64,000 nt of DNA from Christiangramia forsetii KT0803 (GTDB lineage: Bacteria > Bacteroidota > Bacteroidia > Flavobacteriales > Flavobacteriaceae), in the NCBI RefSeq assembly GCF_000060345.1, contig NC_008571.1, positions 248,001 to 312,000 of the forward strand, in the 5' to 3' direction. Shown here one piece after another: positions 45,949-55,371 of the stretch. Under the pieces are notes generated by a model that did not search any database, was not told the DNA's origin, and saw only the letters and a program-made list of their open reading frames with translations. Numbering within the stretch: position 1 is the stretch's first letter; each line of letters starts with the position of its first letter. The translations under genes and the position numbers were made by a program.

Positions 45949-46800
45949 TTAATAATAAGTAAACTCATACGTATAGGTTTGAAACATAAAATCATCGGCT
46001 GTACTCCATCTTTTCTCTAATTTTATAGGATAATTGTCCTCGTTAAATTCATAATTATATTCTATGTAACCCACTTTTTCATTGGAATCCTTATTAAATT
46101 CTTCTCCTGCTATCACATTGTTTGCCGAAGAATAATTAAAAATATTTCTAAAGGCAACTGGTTTAAGATTTCTGTATGGGTGAAATGTATCATCATGGTC
46201 AAAAGTACTGTACCCTGTATGTAAGATATTCCCGCTATCTTCCATACGAATCAAATTTCCTCTGGTATCATATTCCATTAGGATAATACTTTCAATATAT
46301 TCAAGATCTTCACAAGTTGCGGTCTCCTGCGAATCAAAATCATAAGTGGTCACCTTGCTCACCAGTCCGCTGCCGTTGTATTCAAATTCTTTTTTATTTA
46401 CCGTTGGATTTATAGAAAAATTATCATTTTCAACAATAGCAGAAACATTGATACAACTCCGCACAATTTTATCACCTTCATAAATTAATAAAGCATGTTC
46501 TTCTCTCAAATCACCAAACGGGCTTAACAGATTTAGTGTCCAGGACTCCATCCTCCCATTATCATCATAGAAATATTCAAAACTTCCGGTTCCCTCATAA
46601 ACTGAATTTATATCAATTTTGGATATTGTTTCATCGGCATTGTAAAAGAATGTGGTTTCCTTTTCAAGAATCCCAAAAGCATATTCCTTTTCAGATTTTA
46701 AAAGACTCCCTTCAGAGGGATTTGGTTCAATTTCATTTGGACTATCGGAAGAACAGGAGAAAAATACAATCAGGAATACTAATAGAAAAAACTTACGCAT
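45949..46800 (-). CDS. Lipoprotein of unknown function
   Basis: 283 aa from the ATG at 46800 (MRKFFLLVFLIVFFSCSSDSP); an earlier ATG at 46824 would put the lipobox too far inside. The lipobox ends at Cys16. Tyr-Asp repeat-like pieces (ETTFFYNADETISKI, YFYDDNGRMESW, MEYDTRGNLIRME, YIEYNYEFNED) suggest a beta-rich RHS-like fold. I do not recognise a family. Flanked by gene-poor, A+T-rich DNA. Confidence 0.65.
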   Translation of the reverse strand: MRKFFLLVFLIVFFSCSSDSPNEIEPNPSEGSLLKSEKEYAFGILEKETTFFYNADETISKIDINSVYEGTGSFEYFYDDNGRMESWTLNLLSPFGDLREEHALLIYEGDKIVRSCINVSAIVENDNFSINPTVNKKEFEYNGSGLVSKVTTYDFDSQETATCEDLEYIESIILMEYDTRGNLIRMEDSGNILHTGYSTFDHDDTFHPYRNLKPVAFRNIFNYSSANNVIAGEEFNKDSNEKVGYIEYNYEFNEDNYPIKLEKRWSTADDFMFQTYTYEFTYY

Positions 46801-46824
46801 GATGTGGTTAATTAAATGAAACAA

Positions 46825-47201
46825 TTGGAATTAGTTGTATTAATAAAGTTAAAGCATTAATTACTAACCAACTAGGATTTTTATGAATTTAATAACGGTT
46901 ATGGTTAAAACTTTTATTTTATTGATTTTTTCAGTAGGTCATTATATCTAACCTGGATTGATTTTAAAGAAGAATTCATTTTTCTGAAGTATTCTGAAAT
47001 AAAAACCATTAGCTCCAATAGGCCGAAATTATCTTCTCAATTTACGTTTGCTAAAAGTTAGATTTAATATGTAAGTGTTTGTTTGCTAATAATTTACTAG
47101 ATTAGAAGTGATCTTTTAGCATACTGTAGAAAACTTATATGATCACGAAATAATAGTCAGTTCAGTCAAAAGATAGTTTTAACCACCAAAAGATAAATAT
47201 T
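46825..47201. other. Gene-free A+T-rich stretch
   Basis: 377 bases with no frame over 40 codons that I trust and no hairpin or repeat of note. It separates the minus-strand lipoprotein from the plus-strand TerB-like gene and may hold promoters for both; no TAnnTTTG with a -33 was found. Confidence 0.6.
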
Positions 47202-47537
47202 ATGAAAAGCGAACAAGCAAACTGGACCAAATCTGAACTTCAAACCTATATTCTACTGCTTTGTGCAAATGCAGATTCTATTGAAACCGAAGAGGAGATC
47301 GGTTTGATTAAAACCAAAACAAATAAGGAAATATTTGATAAAATGTACCAGGAATTTTCGGCTGATACAGAAGAAGAAAGCTTGGAGAAAATCCAGGATA
47401 ACCTGGTAGAACTTGAATATTCCCACAAAGAACTCACAGAACTCAGAAGGGAAATGTTCGAGGTTTTCTTTTCAGATAAGAAATTTAGTATGATGGAAAA
47501 TACCTTAGATAAAATTTTAGATAATATACTGTATTAA
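47202..47537 (+). CDS. Small helical protein of unknown function (TerB-like fold possible)
   Basis: 111 aa, acidic, all helical, no signal. YILLLCANADSIETEEEIGLIK near the N terminus resembles the acidic first helix pair of TerB-like proteins, which bind metal with Asp and Glu. FFSDKKFSMMENTLDKILDNIL ends it. I cannot name the family with confidence. It stands alone. Confidence 0.55.
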   Translation: MKSEQANWTKSELQTYILLLCANADSIETEEEIGLIKTKTNKEIFDKMYQEFSADTEEESLEKIQDNLVELEYSHKELTELRREMFEVFFSDKKFSMMENTLDKILDNILY

Positions 47538-47977
47538 TGAGCGGTATTCTAATGGCAGAAAATGTGCCTTTTTTATACATAGTTTATTCGCGTAGCACTA
47601 TTTTTCCTTTTGCATAAAAAATTATTGTCATCCGAAGGTTTTTCAAAAACTGAAGAAAAGTAAGGTAAAGTCTGAATTGCTGTCGACTTAAATGAACACA
47701 AGAAAATTAGTTATTATTTACCAGAGTGAAATTTCTCTTCGGAGATTATTTTCTTATCCTTCATTTTATTTTGATAAATATTCCTCGCCCCCGAATGCTA
47801 GGGGTGTAGGCAATAATAAAAGATACAAACCTAAGGAATCAAAAAAAATATAAATTTTAGACTATTTCCTGATATCACTGAAACAGGGTTAATGGAGGGA
47901 TTCTCCTGTGTTTATTATGTATCCAGACAGTAAGCCATGAAAATTATTTCCATACTTTTGGTTATCAACTTATTCTT
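47538..47977. other. Gene-free stretch before a hypothetical gene
   Basis: 440 bases with only tiny frames. A TACTTTTG (about 47953-47961) matching the -7 consensus lies just before the TTG start of the next gene. No repeats or hairpins of note. Confidence 0.55.
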
Positions 47978-48850
47978 TTGAAAGAAAAACCGCTGGAATA
48001 CTATTTTATATTTGAGAGTTGGAGTTTAGATTCCCACCAATGGTCCATGATAGTAGATGGTTCTGCCCTTATCCTTACAGTTCTTGGATTTGTTATCGCT
48101 TTTTTGCTTTATGACAAACAGCGAAAAGATAAAGCGAAAGATGCTTTTGAATTTTTCCAGGCCTCATTACCAGAATTGAAGCATTCGTTAGGCAATACCA
48201 TTGATGATCTAGAGGAATTTATCCGTTCGCTGGATCTAGATAATACGGTAAACCCGGTGTTATCTGCTTCCCTGAACGACAAATTCCTGAATAAAATCAA
48301 TATTGTAAACCTTAATAGATTCTACAAGAAGAACAGGAGAGATAAGCTGGAAGCGTTTAAAGAATTTCTTGTAGATTCTAATTTTTTCGGGGATTATCAG
48401 TCCTATTTCTCCAATGAGATACATTATTTCCGGAATGCCTATCAGAAAAGGCAGGAAGTTTTTTCAGAATGGCAACAACTCCGTTCCAAAAAGTTTTTTA
48501 TAGAATCCAGTGATAAAGATGAAAATATGGATTTTAAAAAAATATATGACAATTGGGTAATAGAATTGAACAAGGATAAAGCGGTTTTTGATTTTAATGC
48601 CCAGGGAATGCCGGTTAAAATTAAAGATAGGAAAGAACTTGTTGAAAATAAGATTGATAGCCTGGCCCAGGACATAATTCCTTTTATAGAATCTAGTGAA
48701 AAAGCAAACGAAGTAAGTATGATCGCCAACAGGGTCATAGCTGCTTATGATGAAATTTCTGAAATGAGATTAAAAATAAGGAGAGTGATCGGGGATGATA
48801 TTGCAAAATTCGAGAATGTTCTAAAAAATATGAATGATTTGCTAGAATAG
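47978..48850 (+). CDS. Membrane-anchored hypothetical protein
   Basis: 290 aa from a TTG start (KEKPLEYYFIF after the initiator). One membrane segment (about 24-44, IVDGSALILTVLGFVIAFLLY) followed by a soluble helical part with several coiled-coil stretches (FEFFQASLPELKHSLGNTIDDLEEF in parts). I recognise no family. The next gene on the same strand, an ABC exporter, is 138 bases away, and is probably unrelated. Confidence 0.5.
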   Translation: MKEKPLEYYFIFESWSLDSHQWSMIVDGSALILTVLGFVIAFLLYDKQRKDKAKDAFEFFQASLPELKHSLGNTIDDLEEFIRSLDLDNTVNPVLSASLNDKFLNKINIVNLNRFYKKNRRDKLEAFKEFLVDSNFFGDYQSYFSNEIHYFRNAYQKRQEVFSEWQQLRSKKFFIESSDKDENMDFKKIYDNWVIELNKDKAVFDFNAQGMPVKIKDRKELVENKIDSLAQDIIPFIESSEKANEVSMIANRVIAAYDEISEMRLKIRRVIGDDIAKFENVLKNMNDLLE

Positions 48851-48988
48851 GGAAAACCTTTAGACCAATGGCTATGCCGCAGAATGTCTTTTCGTTATAC
48901 CAATTAATTAATAGTGGCAAAAAATCTGTTTCTTCCCCTGAAATGATTAGTATGCTCATACGACCTACATTAGTATAAAAAATAAAGC

Positions 48989-50821
48989 TTGCCCAGACCA
49001 AAGAAATCATTCGAGACCAATAACGTCAATTTTCGAGAGAGTTTCGCTTCTCTCAAATTTGTTCCCCGATTTTTTAAAGAAATTAGAAGAGTAAATCCTC
49101 CTTTGTTTTATTCAAATGTAGTGGGCCGTATTTTGAACGCGGTACTTCCAGTTATTATGTTGTTGCTGGGCAAATTGATCATCGATGAGGTGGTGCTCCA
49201 GATAGAAGCAGATATAAAAGATCTGGATAGATTATGGCTGTTAGTTGCGGCCGAATTTGGTCTTGCAATCATCTCTGATCTTTTGAGCAGGGGAATTAGT
49301 CTTAGCGACGCACTTCTGGGTGACCAGTATTCCATAGATACTTCGGTGAAGATCATTAAAAAGACTTCAGAATTGAATCTTGATCAGTTAGAAGATTCAG
49401 AATTCTATGATAAACTGGAAAGAGCCAGGCAGCAAACTACGGGAAGAGTGGGATTAATGTCCAATATTTTAACCCAGGGGGAAGATATGATTGTGATTAT
49501 TTCTCTTCTTGTGGGAGTGGTTGCTTTTGAACCCTGGTTAATCATTCTTCTGGTCGTTTCTATTATTCCGACAATTATAAATGAAATTAAATTCAGCGGT
49601 ACCAGTTATTCGCTGGCTAGAAGCTGGACCCAGGAACGCCGGGAGCTTGATTATTTGAGATATGCAGGAGCTAGCGATGTAACCGCCAAGGAGGTTAAAT
49701 TATTTGGATTGTCTAATTATTTGGCAGACCGTTTTAAAGGCCTTTCAGATAAATATTATTTACAGAGTAAGAGACTCGCGAAGCAACGTGCAGGATGGGG
49801 TTCGTTTTTTAATGTAATCGGGACCTCTGCCTATTACGTCGCTTATATATTTATAATTTTTAGAACCGTTGCCGGAATTTTCAGTCTGGGAGATCTTACT
49901 TTTCTCTCCGGATCTTTTAATAAATTAAGATCTAAACTTCAGGGCTTTTTTACCCGTTTTACTCAAATTACAGAAAGCGCTCTTTATCTTCAGGACTATT
50001 TTGAGTTTCTTGACCTTACGTATGCTGAAAGAGATAATGAAGATAAACTTCCGTTGCCTCAGGAGATTAAGATCGGATTTGAATTTAAAAATATAGGCTT
50101 TAAATATCCAAAATCTGAAAGTTGGGTAGTAAGAAATATCAATTTTCAGCTAAGAGCGGGGGAAAAACTTGCTTTTGTAGGAGAGAATGGTGCCGGAAAA
50201 ACCACCTTGATTAAACTTCTACTTCAATTTTATGAACCAACAGAAGGAAAAATTTTATTGGATGGAATCCCGATAAAAAAGTATGATCAGGCAGCATATC
50301 AGCAGTATTTTGGAGTGATCTTCCAGGATTTTGTGAAATTTGAACTTACCCTCAGAGAGAATATTGCCATGGGCGAAATTGGGGAGATTTCAAATCAGAC
50401 CCGAATTGATGGGGCTGCAGAAAAAAGTCTTGCCCGGGAAGTGGTAAAAGACCTACCTTTAGGATATGAGCAACCACTTGGTAAGAGATTTAAACACGGG
50501 AAAGATCTTTCCGGAGGACAATGGCAAAAAATCGCTATAGCGAGAGCCTATATGAAAGATTCTGAAGTTCTAATTCTTGATGAACCAACTTCAGCTTTAG
50601 ACGCAAGGGCAGAAACGGAAGCTTTTCAAAGGTTTATTAAGCTCACTCTGGGAAAAACCGCTGTGATCATCTCCCATAGATTTAGTACGGTAAGGATTGC
50701 CGATAGAATTATGGTTTTAAAGGATGGCGCTGTGCTGGAAATTGGTACCCATAAAGAACTGATGCAGAACGATAAACTCTATGCTGAACTTTTCAATCTT
50801 CAGGCGGCGGGGTATCAGTAA
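48989..50821 (+). CDS. ABC exporter, fused permease and ATPase
   Basis: 610 aa from a TTG start. Residues about 30-340 are the six-TM domain (LPVIMLLLGKLIIDEVVL; EFGLAIISDLLSRG). The ATPase domain carries Walker A GENGAGKTT (about 398-406), signature LSGGQWQKIAIARA, Walker B VLILDEPTSALD and the H-loop ISHRF. Type IV exporter of the MsbA or lipid/peptide type; no substrate protein is nearby. The gene is a complete half-transporter that would work as a dimer. Confidence 0.9.
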   Translation: MPRPKKSFETNNVNFRESFASLKFVPRFFKEIRRVNPPLFYSNVVGRILNAVLPVIMLLLGKLIIDEVVLQIEADIKDLDRLWLLVAAEFGLAIISDLLSRGISLSDALLGDQYSIDTSVKIIKKTSELNLDQLEDSEFYDKLERARQQTTGRVGLMSNILTQGEDMIVIISLLVGVVAFEPWLIILLVVSIIPTIINEIKFSGTSYSLARSWTQERRELDYLRYAGASDVTAKEVKLFGLSNYLADRFKGLSDKYYLQSKRLAKQRAGWGSFFNVIGTSAYYVAYIFIIFRTVAGIFSLGDLTFLSGSFNKLRSKLQGFFTRFTQITESALYLQDYFEFLDLTYAERDNEDKLPLPQEIKIGFEFKNIGFKYPKSESWVVRNINFQLRAGEKLAFVGENGAGKTTLIKLLLQFYEPTEGKILLDGIPIKKYDQAAYQQYFGVIFQDFVKFELTLRENIAMGEIGEISNQTRIDGAAEKSLAREVVKDLPLGYEQPLGKRFKHGKDLSGGQWQKIAIARAYMKDSEVLILDEPTSALDARAETEAFQRFIKLTLGKTAVIISHRFSTVRIADRIMVLKDGAVLEIGTHKELMQNDKLYAELFNLQAAGYQ

Positions 50822-50925
50822 GATTTAGAGGTAATTCTTTATAACTTGTGGGAAAATTGCAATTTTCTAATTTCAGAAGAACGCGATAGATTACTTACTT
50901 TAGCGATTCATAAAAACTACTGAAA

Positions 50926-53541
50926 TTGGCAGCTAAGAAATCCCAGAAGGTTACCCCGTTAATGCAGCAATATAATAGCATCAAGCTAAAGTATCCTGAT
51001 GCGATGTTGCTGTTTCGAGTAGGGGATTTCTATGAGACTTTTGGAGAAGATGCCGTAAAAGCTGCCCGAATTCTTAATATCGTTCTTACCAATCGTAATA
51101 ATGGCGGAGAGCGTACAGAACTTGCCGGATTTCCGCATCATTCCTTAAACACCTATTTGCCAAAACTGGTAAAAGCAGGGCAGCGGGTTGCTATTTGCGA
51201 TCAGCTGGAGGATCCTAAAATGACCAAAACTATCGTAAAGCGTGGAGTGACCGAGCTGGTGACTCCGGGTGTGGCGATGAATGATGATATTCTTAACAGT
51301 AAATCGAATAATTTTCTCTGTGCGGTTCACTTCGGAAAAAAGAACCTTGGAGTTTCGTTTTTAGATGTTTCCACCGGCGAATTTTTATGTGCCCAGGGAA
51401 ACACGGAATATATAGATAAGTTGTTACAGAATTTCGGGCCTAGTGAGATCCTGGTTCAGAAGAAATTTAAAAAAGAATTTAACGAAAGCTTCGGCAAAGA
51501 CAAGCATTGTTTTTACCTGGACGATTGGATTTTTAAAATAGATTATTCCGAAGAAACCTTAAACGCACATTTTCAAACCAAGTCTCTTAAAGGTTTTGGG
51601 ATAGATCACCTGGAAGAAGGGATCATTGCCTCGGGCGCGGTACTTTATTACCTGGCAGAAACCAGGCATCATAGGCTTCAGCATATTAATTCGATAAACC
51701 GTATTGCGGAAGAGCAATATGTCTGGATGGATAGGTTTACCATTAGAAACCTGGAACTTTATCATTCCACCGCCGCAAATGCCGTTACGCTTTTAGATGT
51801 AATCGACAAGACGATTTCACCCATGGGCGGCCGACTATTAAAACGCTGGCTGGCTTTGCCTCTCAAAGATGCTGAAATGATCGAAAAGAGACTTCAGGTG
51901 GTTGATTTTCTGATTAAAAACCCGGAAATATTAGCAAATATTCAGGATCAGATTCGAGAGATAAGCGATCTGGAAAGACTTATCTCCAAAGTGGCTACGC
52001 AAAAAATAAGTCCGAGGGAAGTAAATCAGCTAAAGAATTCATTAAATGCGATTATTCCGGTAAAGGAGCTGGCATTAAAATGTAATAACGAAGCGTTGAA
52101 GATCATTGGTGATAATCTGCATTCCTGTGATTTGCTTCGTGAGAAGATTTCAGAAAGCATAAGCGAGGATGCTCCGGTGTTAATTCAAAGAGGCGGCGTG
52201 ATCGCTTCTGGTTTTTCTTCGGAATTGGATGAACTTCGTGGCCTGGCTTTTTCCGGAAAGGATTATCTGGATAAAATGATTCAGCGAGAAACCGAGAAAA
52301 CAGGTATTTCTTCCCTGAAAATTGGAAGTAATAATGTTTATGGGTACTATATAGAAGTCCGTAACACGCATAAAGATAAGGTGCCAGAAGAATGGACGCG
52401 CAAGCAAACCCTGGTGAATGCGGAAAGATATATTACGGAAGAGCTAAAGGAATACGAATCTAAGATCCTTGGAGCAGAAGAGAAGATCCTGCATTTAGAA
52501 CAGGAGCTTTTCGGAAAGCTTATTGCGTGGATGGCGGAATATATAGATCCCGTACAGCAGAATGCCAGGTTGATCGCGAGATTGGATTGTTTATGTTCTT
52601 TTGCTCAACAGGCACAGGCAGAAAATTATTCAAAACCTGAGATCACAGATTCTTATGGGATGGATATTGAGGAAGGGCGGCATCCCGTTATTGAAAAACA
52701 ATTGCCCCCGGGCGAGGTTTATGTGACCAATAATCTTCATTTGGATAGAGAGGAACAACAGATCATAATGATCACCGGACCAAATATGAGTGGTAAGTCG
52801 GCGATTTTAAGGCAGACGGCCCTTATCGTTTTAATGGCGCAAATGGGAAGTTTTGTGCCGGCGAGATCTGCTGAAATTGGCCTTGTAGATAAAATCTTTA
52901 CCAGGGTAGGAGCCAGCGATAATATTTCCATGGGAGAATCTACTTTTATGGTGGAGATGAATGAGACGGCAAGCATCCTAAATAATATTTCAGACAGGAG
53001 CCTTGTTCTTTTAGATGAAATTGGTCGAGGAACAAGTACTTATGACGGAATTTCCATTGCCTGGGCAATCAGTGAATATTTGCATGAGCACCCCGCGAAA
53101 CCAAAAACATTATTTGCTACACACTATCATGAGTTAAATGAAATGTGTGAAACTTTTGAACGGATCAAAAATTTCAATGTTTCGGTAAAAGAACTAAAAG
53201 ATAATGTGCTTTTTCTTCGGAAATTAGTGCCGGGTGGTAGCGAACATAGCTTTGGAATTCATGTAGCTAAAATGGCCGGAATGCCCCAAATGGTGTTGCA
53301 CAGGGCTAATAAGATCCTGGCAAAACTGGAGGCGTCGCACTCTATGGAAGATTCCGGCGCCGTATTGAAAAAATCTGCGGAAGATGAAATGCAGCTCAGT
53401 TTCTTTAACCTGGACGATCCTTTACTGGAAGACCTAAAACAGGAATTACTGGGGATAGACATTGATACCTTAACCCCTGTGGAAGCTTTAATGAAACTGA
53501 ATGAGATCAAGCGGATGCTTGGCAACAATAAACAACAATAA
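50926..53541 (+). CDS. mutS: DNA mismatch repair protein MutS
   Basis: 871 aa from a TTG start ([16 protein letters not shown] follows). The mismatch-binding Phe-x-Glu lies in [12 protein letters not shown] (the FYE of the MutS1 type). Walker A is GPNMSGKS (618-625), Walker [17 protein letters not shown], with the H-loop ATHYHEL. It recognises mismatches and passes the signal to MutL. The end of the gene is followed by a repeat field; no terminator is evident. Confidence 0.96.
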   Translation: MAAKKSQKVTPLMQQYNSIKLKYPDAMLLFRVGDFYETFGEDAVKAARILNIVLTNRNNGGERTELAGFPHHSLNTYLPKLVKAGQRVAICDQLEDPKMTKTIVKRGVTELVTPGVAMNDDILNSKSNNFLCAVHFGKKNLGVSFLDVSTGEFLCAQGNTEYIDKLLQNFGPSEILVQKKFKKEFNESFGKDKHCFYLDDWIFKIDYSEETLNAHFQTKSLKGFGIDHLEEGIIASGAVLYYLAETRHHRLQHINSINRIAEEQYVWMDRFTIRNLELYHSTAANAVTLLDVIDKTISPMGGRLLKRWLALPLKDAEMIEKRLQVVDFLIKNPEILANIQDQIREISDLERLISKVATQKISPREVNQLKNSLNAIIPVKELALKCNNEALKIIGDNLHSCDLLREKISESISEDAPVLIQRGGVIASGFSSELDELRGLAFSGKDYLDKMIQRETEKTGISSLKIGSNNVYGYYIEVRNTHKDKVPEEWTRKQTLVNAERYITEELKEYESKILGAEEKILHLEQELFGKLIAWMAEYIDPVQQNARLIARLDCLCSFAQQAQAENYSKPEITDSYGMDIEEGRHPVIEKQLPPGEVYVTNNLHLDREEQQIIMITGPNMSGKSAILRQTALIVLMAQMGSFVPARSAEIGLVDKIFTRVGASDNISMGESTFMVEMNETASILNNISDRSLVLLDEIGRGTSTYDGISIAWAISEYLHEHPAKPKTLFATHYHELNEMCETFERIKNFNVSVKELKDNVLFLRKLVPGGSEHSFGIHVAKMAGMPQMVLHRANKILAKLEASHSMEDSGAVLKKSAEDEMQLSFFNLDDPLLEDLKQELLGIDIDTLTPVEALMKLNEIKRMLGNNKQQ

Positions 53542-54115
53542 CCAATTATCAGTGAACAGTCTAATTTGATGTTTGTAGTTCGTGGTTCGGCGTTGTATTT
53601 TACTCTCTACTCATTGCAAGAGAAATATGGTCAACCGTCATCCTGAACTTGTTTCAGGATCTTCAGTCAGGTAGTTCGTAGTTTTTAGTTAGGAAACTTC
53701 TGCTAGGCTTTCTTTATTTGTCATCTCAAGCCTAGCGGAAGATTCTCATGTTAGTTTGGAGTTCGTGGTTTATTGTTAAAAAGCCTCTGGATTTGGTATG
53801 TCATTTCGACCGTAGGGAGAAATCTCATTTTTAGTTACTAGTTTGTGGTTTGAAATTGTCTCTTTCATTGCATGATACTAAATTAAAACATCATCTGAAC
53901 TTGTTTCAGGACCTTCAGTCAGGTAGTTCGTAGTTTTTAGTTAGGAGGCTTCTGTTAGGCTTTCTTTAAATTATCATTTTTATTAAAGGTCATTCCAAAC
54001 GAAGTGAGGCAGTCACTAGGAGGTAGAAGATTTGTAATATATCCATCGTCAAACTTCTCAAAAGCTTAAGGCTGAGTGCTTATAGTTTTTAGTGATTATT
54101 TTTCTGAAAAAATTC
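53542..54115. repeat. Second REP-like repeat field, with a 252-bp-spaced duplicate
   Basis: Two copies of an ~80-base block, ctgaacttgtttcaggatctt and then ttcgtagtttttagttagg, lie at about 53643-53722 and 53895-53974 (252 bases apart, near-identical). Gtcatttcgaccgtagggagaaatc at 53800 is another family member shared with the 39-kb array. No genes; the ORFs in this stretch are not credible. Confidence 0.85.
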
Positions 54116-54145
54116 TTTGCTGTTATAAGATTTGTCTTAAATTTG
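54116..54145 (+). promoter_or_regulatory. Promoter of the tRNA-Gly-tRNA-Leu unit
   Basis: TTTG (54116-54119), 18 bases, then TAAATTTG (54138-54145): a full consensus match, 47 bases before tRNA-Gly. Confidence 0.75.
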
Positions 54146-54191
54146 CCTCCGCAATAAAGGCATCGCCAATATTGCAATGTTCTTAAAAATC

Positions 54192-54264
54192 GCGAAAATA
54201 GCTCAGTTGGTAGAGCGCCACCTTGCCAAGGTGGAGGTCGCGGGTTCGAATCCCGTTTTTCGCT
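54192..54264 (+). tRNA. tRNA-Gly (anticodon GCC)
   Basis: 73 nt cloverleaf: acceptor GCGAAAA paired with TTTTCGC (with a T-rich junction), D-loop AGCTCAGTTGGTAGAGC, anticodon stem CCACC/GGTGG with loop TTGCCAA, and T-loop GGTTCGAATCC. No CCA is encoded. Confidence 0.97.
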
Positions 54265-54279
54265 CATTTATAATTTTAA

Positions 54280-54367
54280 GCTCGGGTGGTGGAATTGGTA
54301 GACACGTTGGACTTAAAATCCAATGGCCATTATGGCCGTACGGGTTCAAGTCCCGTCCCGAGTACCA
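54280..54367 (+). tRNA. tRNA-Leu (anticodon TAA), host gene for the integrated element
   Basis: Class II tRNA with a long variable arm. Acceptor GCTCGGG pairs with CCCGAGT, discriminator A, and CCA is encoded (54365-54367). The anticodon loop CTTAAAA gives TAA; T-loop GGTTCAAGTCC. The gene is complete because the integrated element restores the 3' end at its left junction; the fragment at 63,375 is the duplicate. Confidence 0.97.
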
Positions 54368-54382
54368 AAGACCCTCTTAATC
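54349..54382 (+). other. attL: 34-bp core of the integrative element, inside tRNA-Leu 3' end
   Basis: The 34 bases from agtcccgtcccgagtacca onward (tRNA T-stem, acceptor 3' strand, CCA, and the start of the terminator) are repeated exactly at 63375-63408. After a three-base difference, 18 further bases (tgattttgagggtttttt) also match. This is the signature of site-specific insertion at a tRNA gene. Confidence 0.93.
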
Positions 54383-54403
54383 TTCTGATTTTGAGGGTTT
54401 TTT
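54371..54403 (+). terminator. Terminator of the tRNA unit
   Basis: accctc (54371-54376) pairs with gagggt (54393-54398), then T residues. The same hairpin is duplicated at the other end of the element (63397-63430). Confidence 0.7.
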
Positions 54404-54422
54404 GTTTTTAAAGAGAGATGCT

Positions 54423-54441
54423 TAGTTAACATTTAGTCAAC
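54423..54441. promoter_or_regulatory. Probable integrase arm-type sites, left end
   Basis: TAGTTAAC (54423-54430) and TAGTCAAC (54434-54441), 11 bases apart and in the same orientation; the right end has the same pair with the same spacing. Confidence 0.55.
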
Positions 54442-55040
54442 TAAGCTCTGTTTATCTTAAGTTGATAGGTTAGAACTTTTGTTTTTAAGGCGTCGTAAGC
54501 AGAATTTATCTGTTTCATTCTGTTTGGAGAATAATAAGCTGTGCCTTGTTCAACTTTAATATCTGGGATGTAATCCTGAGTAAGTTCTCCTTTAGGAGCC
54601 TTATAGGAAGTCAGGAGGTCTTTCACTGACCGGACTTGCTGCAGTACCTCATCAAATTCTTTTTTGTGATGATTAATATTGGTTGCCTTTAGAAGTTCCT
54701 CAATGTTTTTTAGTTGTACGGTAATCCTTTTGGTGTTTGCTGCTGCCTTACTGTATTCTAGGCTGGAAGATGTAATTTGAAAAGACTGATCCTTAATAAG
54801 CTGGTAAACTTCTTCAATCCTACCCAGAACTAAGTCTTTTTCCCTAACTCTATCTTCTTTGTCTTTATCTATATATATGTAAAAGAGATATACGACAATA
54901 ACGGAAACGAGCGCCGAAAAGAGAGCCACTGGATCCAGCTCGTTATTGATTCTGAAATAAGGAATGGAAATATACTTAGAGGTTACAAAGCCAAGAAAAA
55001 AAATAGCTATTGCAACCCCGATCTTAAATAGTTGCTTCAT
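54441..55040 (-). CDS. Two-TM protein with a soluble coiled coil (third gene of the STAS-GHKL cluster)
   Basis: 199 aa from the ATG at 55040 (MKQLFKIGVAIAIFF); the ATGs at 55058 and 55085 are also in frame but overlap the upstream gene more. Two membrane segments at about 6-24 and 38-57, then a charged region, a coiled coil (about 63-150) and a Tyr-containing end. I recognise no family. It overlaps the end of the DUF4325 gene by 17 bases and so is coupled to it. Topology suggests both termini in the cytoplasm with a short outside loop. It may be the effector or membrane anchor of the module. Confidence 0.6.
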   Translation of the reverse strand: MKQLFKIGVAIAIFFLGFVTSKYISIPYFRINNELDPVALFSALVSVIVVYLFYIYIDKDKEDRVREKDLVLGRIEEVYQLIKDQSFQITSSSLEYSKAAANTKRITVQLKNIEELLKATNINHHKKEFDEVLQQVRSVKDLLTSYKAPKGELTQDYIPDIKVEQGTAYYSPNRMKQINSAYDALKTKVLTYQLKINRA

Positions 55041-55371
55041 CGGTATTTCGGGCTTCATTTGCGTCCTGTATAAATTCCAGTGCATCTTCCCTCAAATAAT
55101 CCTCTTCATTGGAAATTATCTCTAAACGATTAATAACTTCTGTATAGTCAAAATTGTTTTCTCTGATCAACCCCCCGAAGATTTCCTCTAGAAAGGAGGT
55201 TCCATAACCTGCAGTCCCGTCCAAATTGACAATTACTTTTTTATTTTCTTCCAGAGCTTTTTTAAAGGCAGGAGCCAGAAGATTATTGCGAAATTCTTCA
55301 CCAGAATGCTTTCCCTCGGACATATATCTTGAGCCCGGAAAAGGTGAAAAATCAGTTGCTACCTTAATCAT
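55024..55371 (-). CDS. STAS-like DUF4325 protein
   Basis: 115 aa from the ATG at 55371 (MIKVATDFSPFPGSRY). The open frame reaches to 55431, but the ATG at 55371 overlaps the TAA of the upstream ATPase gene as ATGATTAA, a coupled start. Family motifs: GKHSGEEFRNNLLAP (20-34), VIVNLDGTAGYGTSFLEEIFGGL (46-68; shown in parts as NLDG, GYGTSF, EEIFGGL). DUF4325 proteins are STAS-like and usually occur with a GHKL ATPase gene. Role: phospho-dependent partner switching is an inference from STAS/anti-sigma biology. Confidence 0.8.
   Translation of the reverse strand: MIKVATDFSPFPGSRYMSEGKHSGEEFRNNLLAPAFKKALEENKKVIVNLDGTAGYGTSFLEEIFGGLIRENNFDYTEVINRLEIISNEEDYLREDALEFIQDANEARNTDEATI

Noticed and set aside
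54058-54267. Minus-strand frame across tRNA-Gly (69 codons, beginning with a Lys/Arg/Pro-rich stretch).
   Set aside because: It runs antisense through a clear tRNA gene; such frames are well-known artefacts.
54177-54380. Plus-strand frame through both tRNAs (67 codons).
   Set aside because: It is a translation of tRNA sequence with the classic AQLVERHLAKVEVAGSNP pattern, not a protein gene.
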